Shown here: piece after piece, positions 26,222-37,658 of the stretch | How positions within the stretch are numbered: the stretch's first letter is position 1 | How the letters are laid out: every line of letters starts with the position of its first letter | Source of the DNA: Toxonevra muliebris | Taxonomy: Eukaryota; Arthropoda; Insecta; Diptera; Pallopteridae | NCBI GenBank assembly: GCA_963691655.1 | Contig: OY829328.1 | Span: forward strand, 13,098,704 to 13,162,703 | Reading direction: 5' to 3' | Length of the DNA: 64,000 nt | Notes under the pieces: generated by a model | What the model was told of the DNA's origin: nothing | Databases searched by the model: none | What the model saw: the letters and a program-made list of their open reading frames with translations, nothing else | Program-made: the position numbers and the translations under genes

Positions 26222-28288
26222 CTTTAATACTTCAAGTAAGGATATTGCCCACTTTCAAGTTTCAATAAATGGTCTAATGCTTGACCACTTATTTAGATTT
26301 TAAAATTAGCAAACTTTCCATCAAAATAAATATTTTGGAAAAATTTCTTGAGTAAATTGGATAAGTAATCAGTTAATTAAATACATATTTATGTTCGTTT
26401 TTAAAAATCGATGTAATTAAGCAGCGCTGCAAAGAAATATCTCATGCTAGAAAAAAATTATATGTTATGTACACTAAAAGGGCGCGCGGTCCAAACGTAA
26501 TAAGCACCAATTTCAAACCATGACAGGAAAACGAAAAAACATTTTCTTACTTATTTATTTTTTTTTTTCTGAAAAACTAATTAAGTTTATTGTTATGGAA
26601 ATGATATTTTTTATAGAATATGGCGATTAATGACAGGATTAATGTTTCACGAATGTGCTAACCTCAGCACAATTAGTTTACAGCTCAATAAATATTAAGT
26701 TAACCCTTTCCGGCACAATCTCAGATGCTTTGTGATGTTTGGAAAACAAGTTTTGAATTACTTTATTAGGGTCCAAAGGTTGAAAAAATTAAGAAAACAT
26801 CATCTTAAGGAATATGATGGTTAGTGTTGCTAACCATCATGGCGGTAGTATGCAAAAAATAGCGTAAAGCAGAGCAGCGCTGCAAACTGTCACTGCTTTA
26901 TTATAATTGACCCATGGAAATAAATATACTTCCATTATAAAACATTCAGTGGAAATTCACTATTACAACAAATTAAAGGTTTTGTTAATTATATATTTTA
27001 TTCTGCGACGCGTAGCGACGTATTAAAAAATTTCATTCCTTAATGTCCTTGTCTCGATTTAATTTGAATTTCAATGTTTAACCAGAAGGAAATAATTGTA
27101 TTTCCAAACGATGCAATCGCAATTTTTAATAGCTTTACTTTAACAAACGCATAGTAGACATTGCACAAATTTTCGCCACAATTCATTTGAAAATTTGTAC
27201 TTATAAGTCATTTTCAAGAAAAATGGGGCCCGATAACCCGTAGAAATTGGAAAAATAATGCTTAATAAAAAGTGAGGATAATCTAATCGTGAAATTGCAT
27301 GAAGTATTAGCATATCACATGTAGGCGTGGTAATTGTCAAAAGAAGAAAGTTAAAATATGCCAAAATAAAGCGGTTTGGACGACTTATAATTATAAATAC
27401 ACTGAAAAAACCGGAGATTGTCAAAGCTACGAGCTTAAAAAAAACTTATATTTGAGATTTGAAGTGATTTGGACTTAGATATTTTCACAAGACGTATTGG
27501 AAAAATTTTGCATGATTGTAAACATCTTGCAATAAGGTTTAGCTTCCACTATATAGTCATCACAAAAACGTATGTTTCGATTTTGCAATATAACATTAGT
27601 AATGGACCGGTCAATGCGAAAGGGTTAGTTTTGGCAACGAAAAGCGTTCACATTAAGTGTTCTCGACTGTTATAACCCTTTTTGGGGCTATACATATATC
27701 TAAAAAAGAATTAGTCAGAAATTAGTCTGATGATATGAGTTTGATTTGTTTCTCAAACAAAATATTAACATCTTTCGTCAGAAATAAAATGAACTCCCAC
27801 GACCACCACCATCTTCTGGAAGAGGTGATTTTCAATTATCGTGTTAAAATTAATAAACCTAACATAATATTCAATAAAACGACACTTTTATCTACCAAAC
27901 AAGAGTCGCAATTGAATGTTTCAAGGAGAAGAATTTTGAAATAATGAAGTAACTCGCTTCTAGCCAGGACTTGAACTCCATGAAAAATCTTTAAAGTGTT
28001 TTTTCTGACCAGATTTATTCAAGTGATCGCCATATTTCTACTTTTAATATATTACGAGCAGAAATAAAAAAAAAAAATGTGGTGAAACTACGATCATTCG
28101 AGCTAAGGAATCTTACAAACTCAACGCCAAAGCTAATGGAAGAAAATATAAGAAATTAGGGTGGTTACACGTTTTACTAAATTTGTGATAGTCCCTTTCA
28201 GAAACTTACTATAGTATTGCATTATACAATAAATTCGGAATAAATAAAAGTCTTACAAATAAATCGCACTTTGTGACTGGAAGCATAC
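26222..28288. other. no assigned gene; hydrophobic minus-strand frame at 27140-27424
   Basis: No gene could be assigned. A minus-strand open frame at 27140-27424 encodes a hydrophobic segment ('FILAYFNFLLLTITTPTCDM') that might be a membrane-protein exon or relic, but no splice-consistent neighbours were found. A perfect 11-bp stem with a 5-nt loop lies at 26814-26840. Confidence 0.4.
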
Positions 28289-28870
28289 TTATTTCCATTT
28301 GTGTATTGACCGCGTGATCTTCTCTTGGTTGTGTACCTGGTGCATTTTTCTGATCAAGTAAAAAGTAACGGGAGGATATTTCTTGAATAAATGCCTTTTA
28401 CTACAAAAATATAAGATTGCTGGTTAGAGGAATTAACTATTACAACACAATAGAATAGTACATTATAGCCCCATATTCAACATTATTAATTTATACGTAT
28501 CTATATTTTGGGATTTTTTCCTTGCTTTTATTTATTTATTTACCAGACTAAATGTTCTGTTATTATTGATATTAAAAAGTTGATCAATTTCGGTTACACG
28601 CATACCCCAATCATGCAACCCTGATAATAGTACAAAAAATAGAGTAACCGAGAAAGCAATTGAGAGCAGTGTTACCACTTTGAACCAATTGGATCAAAAG
28701 TGATTCTTTTACGTCCTTTTTTTCAGCGATACTTTTTTGTCTTTGGTCCCGTTTTGATAATTTTTTATTCAAAAGAAATGTCTTATATTGTGTGCTTTTT
28801 AACCCAAACTTAGCTGTATGCACCTTTTCAATAAGAAAAGATACATGCTTGTCTTTCAGATATGTTTTTC
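28289..28870 (-). CDS. unidentified protein, internal exons
   Basis: Three minus-strand exons join in phase: about 28870-28676, 28620-28544 and 28394-28289, separated by introns of 55 and 149 nt with GT donors and AG acceptors. The predicted peptide is basic and charged: 'EKVHTAKFGLKSTQYKTF' is followed by a Lys/Arg-rich stretch, then 'SGLHDWGMRVTEIDQLF', and 'AFIQEISSRYFLLDQKNAPG'. I do not recognise the family. No start codon is visible in frame at the 5' side, so an upstream exon is missing or the gene is damaged; the 3' part is also unresolved. The small phase-consistent introns argue for a real gene or a recent relic. Confidence 0.5.
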
Positions 28871-30431
28871 CATTTTGAACTCATAATATTATTTAAAAAA
28901 ATTTGTAAACAAAAATGTTGCTTAACGATTTTAATTGTTTTCAAATATTTTTTTTTAAAGACGTTCTGTCAGAATCTGACAGTTCTATATTATTTACCAT
29001 AATCGTCTTTTCACAAAATCTATTGCTGTCTTTATAATATAAGTGACACTTTACAATTTTAAATGCATTAAAAATGTAAAAAAAAATATAGAAAAAATCA
29101 AGTATCATACGAGCTTAACGAAATCATTTTCTTATCATCAAATGTTGAATGTATCCAAATTTTGATACGTTGATACTTTTTCTTTTTTAAGATCACACAT
29201 TTTATACTTTTCTGCCTTTCATGGCATATATGTTTTTTTCAGGCAGTGGTAACACTGATTGAGAGAATAAAAATTTGACAATTGGGATTGCAAAACTGGA
29301 ATTTTATTTAGGAAAAGTAAAATAAGAAAAATTGGGGAAAAACAATTTTCCGGCGCAGGCTCAGTGAAAAATCAAAAGAAAATTAACACAACAATTTGTG
29401 AGTAAAATTTTATTTTGGAACGCATAAGCATAAATGAGAAAATAATAACAGTGGAGGGGAAAACTACACAACGTAAGTGCATCTTTTTTTTGTTATTTGT
29501 ACTTGATTTTTACTTGTGTGCCTATATTTCCCAAAGATTTTCATGAAAAAATAACATGAAATGCAAGCTACAATGAAAACTGAGTTGAAGTTGGAGAAAA
29601 TATGAGAATAAAATGCAAAAACTGGAAATGCAACAGACTGACAACAAAGTGTAAGAATTCTCAGAATGAGCAATTGAAAGAAAGAAGAGGGGGAGTAGCA
29701 GTAACGGGAAATGGATGGATCTGCGTTCCTGTGGTCGATGAATGATGGCAAAAAGGGAAATTAATGTAACATTCTACCACCCAAATGAGACAATTTTCGG
29801 AGGAGAATAGAGTTTCAGTGAGAATTATTTTCTTGACTGGTTTGTCAGTTTATTTTTAATGCTGGCGGATGAAATTGCAACACTCTTCTTTCGTGTTCAT
29901 GCAGTTCTATGGAATTTGAGTTTTCATTGTGAAATTTTTCATGAAAAAAAATAAAAAAAAAATGTTTAATAGAAACTAGTTATATCTTGTTCGTCGAATA
30001 AACAAATTTAAAGCTAAATCATCATAAGACCATCATAAAATACAAAAAAACAAAAAAAAAAAAAATAAAAAATAAATGAGTTTAAAAAGTGGTAGCAAAA
30101 TATTGTATAAAATCGTTAATTTTCAAAGCATAAAAGAAATATCCCGCTACAACTACCAACATCACCTCTTCGCGTAATTTCGCTGAATCAGTTTTTTGTG
30201 TTTTAGTGTTTTGGGGGTTGAATGTTTCAGAAATAGCTATCAAACGACGAGGACGGAAAACGTCAGGGGAATTCGGCAGAAAATAATTATTTCCACAAAA
30301 ACAAAAGTAAAAAAGAAAAACTAGTGAAATTGTCAATTGCCAATTCTATACAAAACACAAAAAAAAAACAACATACCAGAGAAAAACAGCAATATAAATT
30401 TCAGTTTTAACAATTGTCGTCATAGCGGGTC
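28871..30431. other. intergenic / Syx6 upstream region
   Basis: No coding sequence was recognised. The part nearest 30431 probably contains the Syx6 promoter and 5' UTR, but no TATA or initiator element could be placed with confidence. Poly-A runs are frequent. Confidence 0.5.
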
Positions 30432-33400
30432 ATGTCTCTGGAAGATCCCTTCTTTGTGGTGAAAGAGTGCGTCTTAAATTTTGTGAACAAAAAACTTTAA
30501 AAAATAATGAAATAATTCATATATATTTTTTTTTTTTGCTTGATAATTTCAGCGAAGTATTTAAAGCTTTAAATAAAACGCGTGGTTTGTACCTGCGTTG
30601 GCGTGAATTGGGTGATAGCAGCGGAAGTGCTGAAGTTGAGTGGACCACAACTGAGCTAAGAAACTCATTGCGTAGTATTGAATGGGATTTAGAGGATCTT
30701 GAAGATACAATTAATATCCTTTTTAAATGAGACAAATATCAAAAATATACCTCTCTTTTTACAATATATATTTATGTACATATACAACCAGTTCAAATAT
30801 TGATGTTTCATAGTTTATAACCATCGACATATACCTCCTTCTGTTTGCCACCTACCCATCTCTTTGCCTTTTGCAATTGCGCTGTGAAAAATCAATTTTA
30901 TTTTTTATTGTTTGCTTTGCCACTTTCCTTTATCATGTGATTTTCTAAAGCTACGCATTATAAACTTGTTATCCTTAGCCATATCAAGTTTCCTTTTAAA
31001 ATAATGACCTAGTATTTATTTATTTAAAAAATAATTTAATTTAATAAATTAATGTTGTGAAAGTTTCGAAATCAAGCTAAAAGACATAAAATGAATTAAA
31101 ATTCGTCACTATTTTTGTGGTTACCTAGCATTATCTGTTAATTTTGATGTAAATATAAAATTTTTCGTTGATTTATAGATTCATTTATTTTGTCATAAAT
31201 GCTTTTAAGTAGCTTTGCATGACTTTTTATTTCAATTTTAGAAACCTTAAAGCTTAATGTGAAAATTAGCGTTCCAAAAAATTTTGTTCTTAGTGAGTGC
31301 TTACTCTAGAGCTGTGTAAGTATTGATTATGATTAATTTAAACATAATCAAAACTACATAACTTTAGTTTACTCCTCACCGGTATTCCCCATTCTTACCA
31401 AATTCCATAATTGAGCCGTTGAGTGCAAAAGTAGTGTAAGAAATTTTTTTATAATTTGGATTATCACCAGCAGGCAATAACTTTAACCTGATTCAGTTTT
31501 CCACAAAATCTGTGCAAGCCTGGGTTCAACTGTTTGCCAGTAGATGGCAGGATAATGTTGATTGCTAGAATGGAATAACGAAAGTGTTTTGTTCAAAAGT
31601 GGTGTACGCCACAGATCAAGAAGAAAGTTATGGTTTTAGAATGAAACGCGTTGTAAAAAATGATAACGGGAACCAAAACAACAGTAAACCAAACAAAAAT
31701 ATCTCAGCGCATAGGTACTTACGTACATATAAAAAACAAAGGAACGCTGTCATTGTCAACTTGCGTTGCTTTTTGGCTCAAACTACCGAAACCCAAAAAA
31801 ATCCTAACAACATTTTTTTTAAACGCAACGCCGTTTATTTAAATCCCTTAGACCAGTAAAAGAATGAAAGAAAAGTGGCATTTTGGACCTACTACCTTGC
31901 ATTCCTCCGGTTCACCACCCATTTTTCAACAACTTAAACATAAAAAAAGCAGCATACTAGGTATAAAAAATGCGGGACCTTTAGACTATGAGGAGAATGA
32001 TAATGAACGATGGCTTTTTCAGGGTTTCGTCATTTCGACATTTTTAAAGTTAATTTTAATTTTTATTAGCTTTGAATTTAAATTAAATTATATTTTTATT
32101 ATCTTGCAAAAAGAGAATTTTCTATTGTTTTAAGTCTTAAAAATAATTAGAAAAATGTTTTGAGGGTTTTTGAATAAAAAAAATCTTAAAATAAATGTTT
32201 CTACTCACGATCCCACAAAATAGGTCTGCCATCAATTTAGTGTAAGTCATAAAATGCATCAGTAGTGCAAGTCATTTTGAGAGTACATAAATAGTATTTT
32301 CCAGTACTAATCAAGTAAAAACGAGGATTATTAGCTTAACATGTGTCTTTTTAAGCTACTTGTGCAGTGGGAAAGTAAAATTCATAAGTATTCTACTTTT
32401 TACTGCACTTCTTCTAAACCAATATATTGCTTGAAATAGATTTTTATGACTTGATAACTTCATATGACTTCATTTTATATTTGTGATCCAATTTTAATTT
32501 ACATGAAAAATCGTTTACCTTAACTTATCCTTAATGTTTTCGGTTGACCTTTTTTACGTATAGTCGAGAAGAATCCGAATAAGTTTCGTATCGATAATAG
32601 AGAACTTTCCAGCCGTAGACACTTCATCGACAACACACGCGATGAAGTCAAACAGATGAAAGAGAAGATGAGCCTGAATCGAAGTCGGGACAGAGATATT
32701 ACAGCACATCAACCACTACTTGACGACGAAACACAGAACAATCATCATCATAACGAGCATAATAATATTAATCATCATCATCAAGGAGTCAACGATAAAA
32801 CCTATTTAGTAGATTGCCCCAACAGTGTTGGCAGTGTTGGTATTTTACAACAAAATTCAATTATAAATACCGGTAGCGGTGTAGCAAATTCAATTGCTGG
32901 AACAATGGCTGCAGCAACAGCGGCACGTCACAGTGGCACAAAATATTCAAAATTGGAAAATGCACTTGATAGTCCAGGGCATTATGCCTCACTGGATAGT
33001 CCCGGTCATCGTTTTATTGGCGAGACAGTTTCCGTGCAGCAGCGTATGATGCAAGGGCAAGACGAACAATTGGATGTGATTAGTGATTCTATTGGAACAT
33101 TAAAGACTGTATCGCGACAAATCGGTGTAGAATTGGATGAGCAAGCTGTGTAAGTTTTACCATGTGATTAATTTGCATAAAATTTTCAAGATATTTGATT
33201 TTTGCAAATCATTATTATTGTGTTTCTTTCCAAAAAGTATGTTGGATGATTTTGGTAATGAGTTCGATACAACCGAATCTAAATTAGATTCAACCATGAA
33301 AAAAGTTGCCAAAGTGCTACACATGAATAATGGTGAGTAATAATATATGTAAATGTTTAACCACATAATGATAATTTAATTAAAAATGTGAATTGATTGA

Positions 33401-33492
33401 ATTACTTCATTGCAGATAAACGTCAATGGGCCGCAATTTTAATACTTTCAACGCTTTTATTAATTGTGATAATTTTATTCATTATTTTGTAA
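30432..33492 (+). CDS. Syx6: Syntaxin 6, TGN/endosomal Qc-SNARE
   Basis: Exons 30432-30466, 30553-30713, 32558-33149, 33238-33332 and 33416-33492 give 319 residues. The N-terminus ([18 protein letters not shown], then '[11 protein letters not shown]') is the conserved syntaxin-6 helical domain. A His/Asn-rich linker follows, then a SNARE motif at about residues 226-293 with the central-layer Gln near residue 261 ('[16 protein letters not shown]'), and a C-terminal membrane anchor from about residue 297. Syntaxin 6 acts in fusion at the trans-Golgi network and endosomes. The start is supported by the conserved opening residues. The second intron (30714-32557) uses AT-AC ends typical of the minor spliceosome; the other introns are GT-AG. 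Confidence 0.95.
30714..32557 (+). other. Syx6: U12-type AT-AC intron of Syx6
   Basis: After ...GAT ACA ATT A the intron begins ATATCCTTTT, the exact U12 5' splice-site consensus, and ends ...TTTTTTAC. A branch-point match (ATCCTTAAT, with A near 32534) lies about 23 nt before the 3' end, and a second match (TACCTTAAC) lies just upstream. Joining restores ...EDTISIVEKNP. No GT-AG junction was seen that keeps this frame. At 1,844 nt it is by far the longest intron of the gene; a few open frames inside (31584-32133) have no recognisable homology. Confidence 0.9.
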
Positions 33493-35074
33493 ACAATTTT
33501 ATTTAAGTAGAAAAAGCGCATATTTATATTTTAATTTATATACATAGTAAAGAATTCTTATTATATTTTCAACAAGTTTATGTGTGATTTTCTTTCCTTT
33601 TTTCTTTTCTTAATTATACAAATATCTAACAATGATAACTTCAATATTAATCTTACCATTATTTTAAATGAATATTCTTATATCACGTTTCCAGCTCCAA
33701 ATCTAATTTTAGCATAGTTAAGCAAAGCATTTTTTATTCTCAACATGTAAATTTTAAAATCTCATCTGTGCTAAGATGTGCGTATTGGTAGCTTATAACA
33801 AACATTTATAAATATATTTAACTATATATAAAATGTTCTTAAAGTTGTCTCACATACGAAAACCAAAAATAATTTAAATTTCCAAAACTTGTAAATCTAG
33901 TTCAAATATCGTATCATCTCTAGTACCAAACGATTATTATAAAATGTATATCGCTGCCCTAATTTGTTAAGGCCCCAACATTTTGTTATTTAGAGTACTG
34001 CTTCTAGAATTTTTAATTTAAACTAAAAGAAAAAATCGTAAGTTTTCAGTGCAGGTCTCTAAAATTTTTGGCACAGACGAAAGTGGGCACGCTTTATCAT
34101 AATCCATCAAAAACTCGATATTAATTTTAGCAAATTAAGGCAGTGATATGTGAAAAGTATGAAAAAAGAAATCCTGCATATATCAAAAGTATTTCAAGCA
34201 TTGTAATGGTAAAATGAGGTATGGTTATTTTATGTAAAGAATGCAAACAAAAAAGAAAATCATATAACGAAATTGTAATGTAATTATATAGAATTCAGTC
34301 AAGAAAACAAAAATATATACACATATAAACACACATGAAGAAATGTTTTTTATTTAGAAATTGCTTTGAACGATGTGAAGCGTCAATTGAATAAGTTTGT
34401 GGGTTAAGTTATGCGGCTGTTTCTCCTTAAACGCGAAACCAAATATCCCCTTTTTTGATACCACTATACAAAACTTCAGTAGAGCTTTGAGTTTAATGTT
34501 AGACGCTTCCCCTATACCGCCGAGGGATGGTTTCCAAAAGTCTTGAACATCTTGCTGGAGCCGAGCAGTCACGACTGACGCATTATGGGAAATATATAAT
34601 TTTGCCGTATCCTGCTTATAATGCTGTTATTAGCAGTTTTGCTTTGGACAGATTATGTTGGGGCCACATCGTTGTTGATATGACAAACATACTTAAGCCT
34701 CTCCATTTGATGTTGGATTGTCGCAAAAAGTGTGAGAAGATTATTTCCCTAAATTTGTTCCGGCTAACATATTTTAATGGATAAGTATTTAACTGAGTTT
34801 TTTTTGGCATTCTTTCAGGGCTTTTAGTAGTTTTTGCATTTGAAATAAACAACAGTTTTTCCTAGAAATCTCATATTTCGCCAAAGCAGATTATATAGAA
34901 TTTAGAATAGTTTCAACAAAATCGACATAGACCAATCAGCGAATTTCAATAAACATTTAGCTTAACTATATTAGTAACTAAAAAAGTAATTGGATTAGAC
35001 TATTTAAAATATAGTAATTAAATAAAAAATATAATTTTTGAGTTGATTATATTAAAATATAAGACATTTTTCCA

Positions 35075-35450
35075 GACTAACCATCTATCAAGCCAATTTG
35101 TCACTTCTTCGTAAGAATTGAAGTGCTGTTTCGAAAGTCCGTGCTACTGAGATCGAAACAAGTAGTAGTTGGAAGAAACCAGGAGTCTGGTGAATACAGC
35201 GAGCCGGGTAAAACATTCCATTTGATGTTTTCCAAATAGTTTTTAACACAATGTGCATCATGGGACCGAGCATTGTCATGTTGAAAAATGATTTCATTGT
35301 GTCCTTGGTAGTTTTTCCTTCAATGCTTGGTTCAATTTAATCAGTTGTCGATGTCGTTTAGCAGTAACAGTTTTACCAGGTTTCAGCGATTCATAGTAAG
35401 CAGCTCCCATCTTCAAATTTTTTTAATTGTCCCCTCGGTCTTTGTTACTG
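35075..35450 (-). pseudogene. mariner-family transposase relic
   Basis: On the minus strand, with frameshifts and stops, fragments match the mariner transposase catalytic region: 'YYESLKPGKTV', 'FQHDNAR', 'HCVKNYLENIKWNVLP' and 'YSPD'. The second catalytic Asp (the HDNAR block) and the YSPD block are in the expected order. The copy is clearly broken, and its inverted ends were not located. Confidence 0.75.
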
Positions 35451-35673
35451 ACATCATCATTCCCGTGTGTCTCGGCTTGGAGCATGTTCACCATGGACGA
35501 AGGTTAATAAAAACAAATCTCCGGGAAAATTTGTTTCTTTTTCCTGTATTCCTACAGGAAAAGAAGGAAAAAGAAACAAATTTTTCTTAGTTCTTAAATT
35601 CAGAAATGTCAAAATTTCAAACAGGAATGGAATGGAACGGAATCCAATTACTCCGGTAGGAAGATGTAGCGTT

Positions 35674-35865
35674 CAGTGTGGCCAACTTTTGTTTCTCAAA
35701 ATCCGCTAAAATGAAGAATAAAACACGTATTTTCTTATAAAAAAAAACAATAAATTTGTTCCTTATAAAAGTACGAGAAAACTCAATGCATTTAAACTTT
35801 TTCACTAATACACGCACACATTTCCTACTTCTAGCCAATGAGAATTTCTTCGATTTTTCGAAGGT
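35674..35865 (-). mobile_element. hAT-like MITE, partial copy (C)
   Basis: It starts CAGTGTGGCCAACTTTTG and follows the reverse complement of the intact element at 58843-59141 for about 190 bp, ending near 'cttcgatttttcgaag'. The other half is missing. Confidence 0.75.
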
Positions 35866-36360
35866 AATACGTATTCTCAACTTATAGTAGTTTACTTGCA
35901 CGTGTATACGCGGGGTAACTACAAAGCAGATGATTTTCAATGTTGTTTCATAAGGTAGAACCAGCCTTTAATTAACGTGGCTTAATTTTGTAAACTGATT
36001 ATAAATCACATTTTTGGACTTAAGTGTTATTTAAAGATGAATTAAAGTTAAGTAGCATTTAAAATCTTTTTATAAATACGACTGTTAAAATATATATCAA
36101 TATCACTAGAAAGCAGTGACTTGTTTTATTTTAATGATTTTTTGTTATAAATGAGAAAAATTGCAGTCGATACTATGAAATTTTACTTTCCACACTTTTC
36201 AGAGTGCGCCCTCGGAAGGGTTAAAGTAAAAATTCCCGCTGCCCACTTTTTCTTCACTTTTTGTCTCACTTTTCTTTTATATTATTGAACATTTCTGCCA
36301 GATTAACATTTTTACAACTTCATTATGTGCTGCCAGAATGTTACATATATTTTCTGAAAC

Positions 36361-37219
36361 CAGTGTGGCCAACTCAGCGCTTTTCCCGCTATATTTAGTG
36401 CTTTTTGGAAATTAAAACGCTGCAAAAAAATGATTTGGCGCTCAGAGCCTTTTTTCAATTTAAAAGACTAAATAATCCATTTCCTGAATAATCTAAACAA
36501 CATTTTTAATCGAACAACGAGCAATGAACTCATTTAAAACCGAAGTTCGTAACCGTAAGTCACTCAATTCAATAAATTCTTTACTTCATGTAAAAAATGG
36601 ATTAAAACACCAAAATTCATTTTGTGAAAACTACGAAATACCTGATGACGTAAATAAACAGCACTAGTGTTTATAATGCTTCTGAATTCAAACTAAAGAG
36701 TGTACCGTGGCCAGAAGAAACTGATAGTAATGAAGAGAATATAGACTTCGACATCGATATGAGATTTAAAAATATTTATGTATAAATATGTACTTAGAGT
36801 TATAAATTATTACTCTGAACATTTTTTTGTGATCAAATTGTATTTTTATTACAAGCTTTTATTTAACCTTTATACTAAATTTACAATATTCTAGATTATA
36901 TGTAGTAAATTTCATTTTACGATTCAAGTATTCATAAATAAATAAAAAAAAAAAATGCAATATAATTTTTAAGATTAAAGGGTATAAGATACCCTTTTTC
37001 CATTATCTTATATTAGTTTTTCTTGTGATTGTATAATTTAGAAATGCAGTGAATTAGAAACCTTAAAAATACATGTTTTTAATTAATTTTTTGTTTTAAT
37101 ATATAAAAAAAATTGTGTTTAACACTTTTATAAGGAAAAAACTTAGCGCTTTTTTAAAGAAAATATGCGTTTTATTCTTCATTTTAGCGGATTTTGAAAA
37201 ACAAAAGTTGGCCACAATG
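36361..37219 (+). mobile_element. hAT-like element, longer copy (B)
   Basis: The left end CAGTGTGGCCAACTCAGCGC and right end 'aaaagttggccacaatg' match the termini of the 299-bp copy at 58843-59141. This copy is about 860 bp, because an interior of some 560 bp is absent from the short copy. The interior has no intact frame but may be residue of the parental transposon. Flanking 8-mers do not match exactly. Confidence 0.7.
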
Positions 37220-37658
37220 CGAAAACCAGTTGAGCAAATGTTTATTTTCAAATGGCTAGAATGCTGAAAATCATATTGAGAATTGGAAATTTATCAAAGA
37301 TTAGAGCCAACTCAACTCGTATTCAAGTGATAACTAACATTTGAGAAAAGGTTTATGATAAGCAATGTTGAAAATCAAATTGAGAACTATGATTTTTTCA
37401 AACGTTTGAGAATTTTTTTCAGTGTTTATTGGGATTATGGCTCTACATTGGAATTGAATTGCATTCTAAATTTGTTTGCTTTTGTTGCACATTTTCGGTG
37501 GTTGAAAAATTCGAAAATTTATGGTTACAGCATTTTCATTATACAGTCTAATATTAAAAACTTGTAGTAACCGAAGGTAAATACCTTAATAAGTAAATAT
37601 AAATAAAAATGTAAGAGTATTCAATATTTCAAGGCCATTAAATATTTTAACACTGAAT

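Larger units (their letters stand above)
33493..37658. other. intergenic with transposon relics
   Basis: The first few hundred bases are probably Syx6 3' UTR. A mariner transposase relic (about 35075-35450) and two hAT-like elements (35674-35865 and 36361-37219) are listed separately. The segment at 34354-34852 shows broken open frames on both strands that I could not assign. No intact gene was seen. Confidence 0.55.

Noticed and set aside
31584..32133. Possible nested gene in the Syx6 AT-AC intron
   Set aside because: Overlapping short frames with no domain, low complexity and no splice support.
34354..34852. Possible coding relic between Syx6 and the mariner fragment
   Set aside because: Frames on both strands are broken and none gives a recognisable family; insufficient support to annotate.
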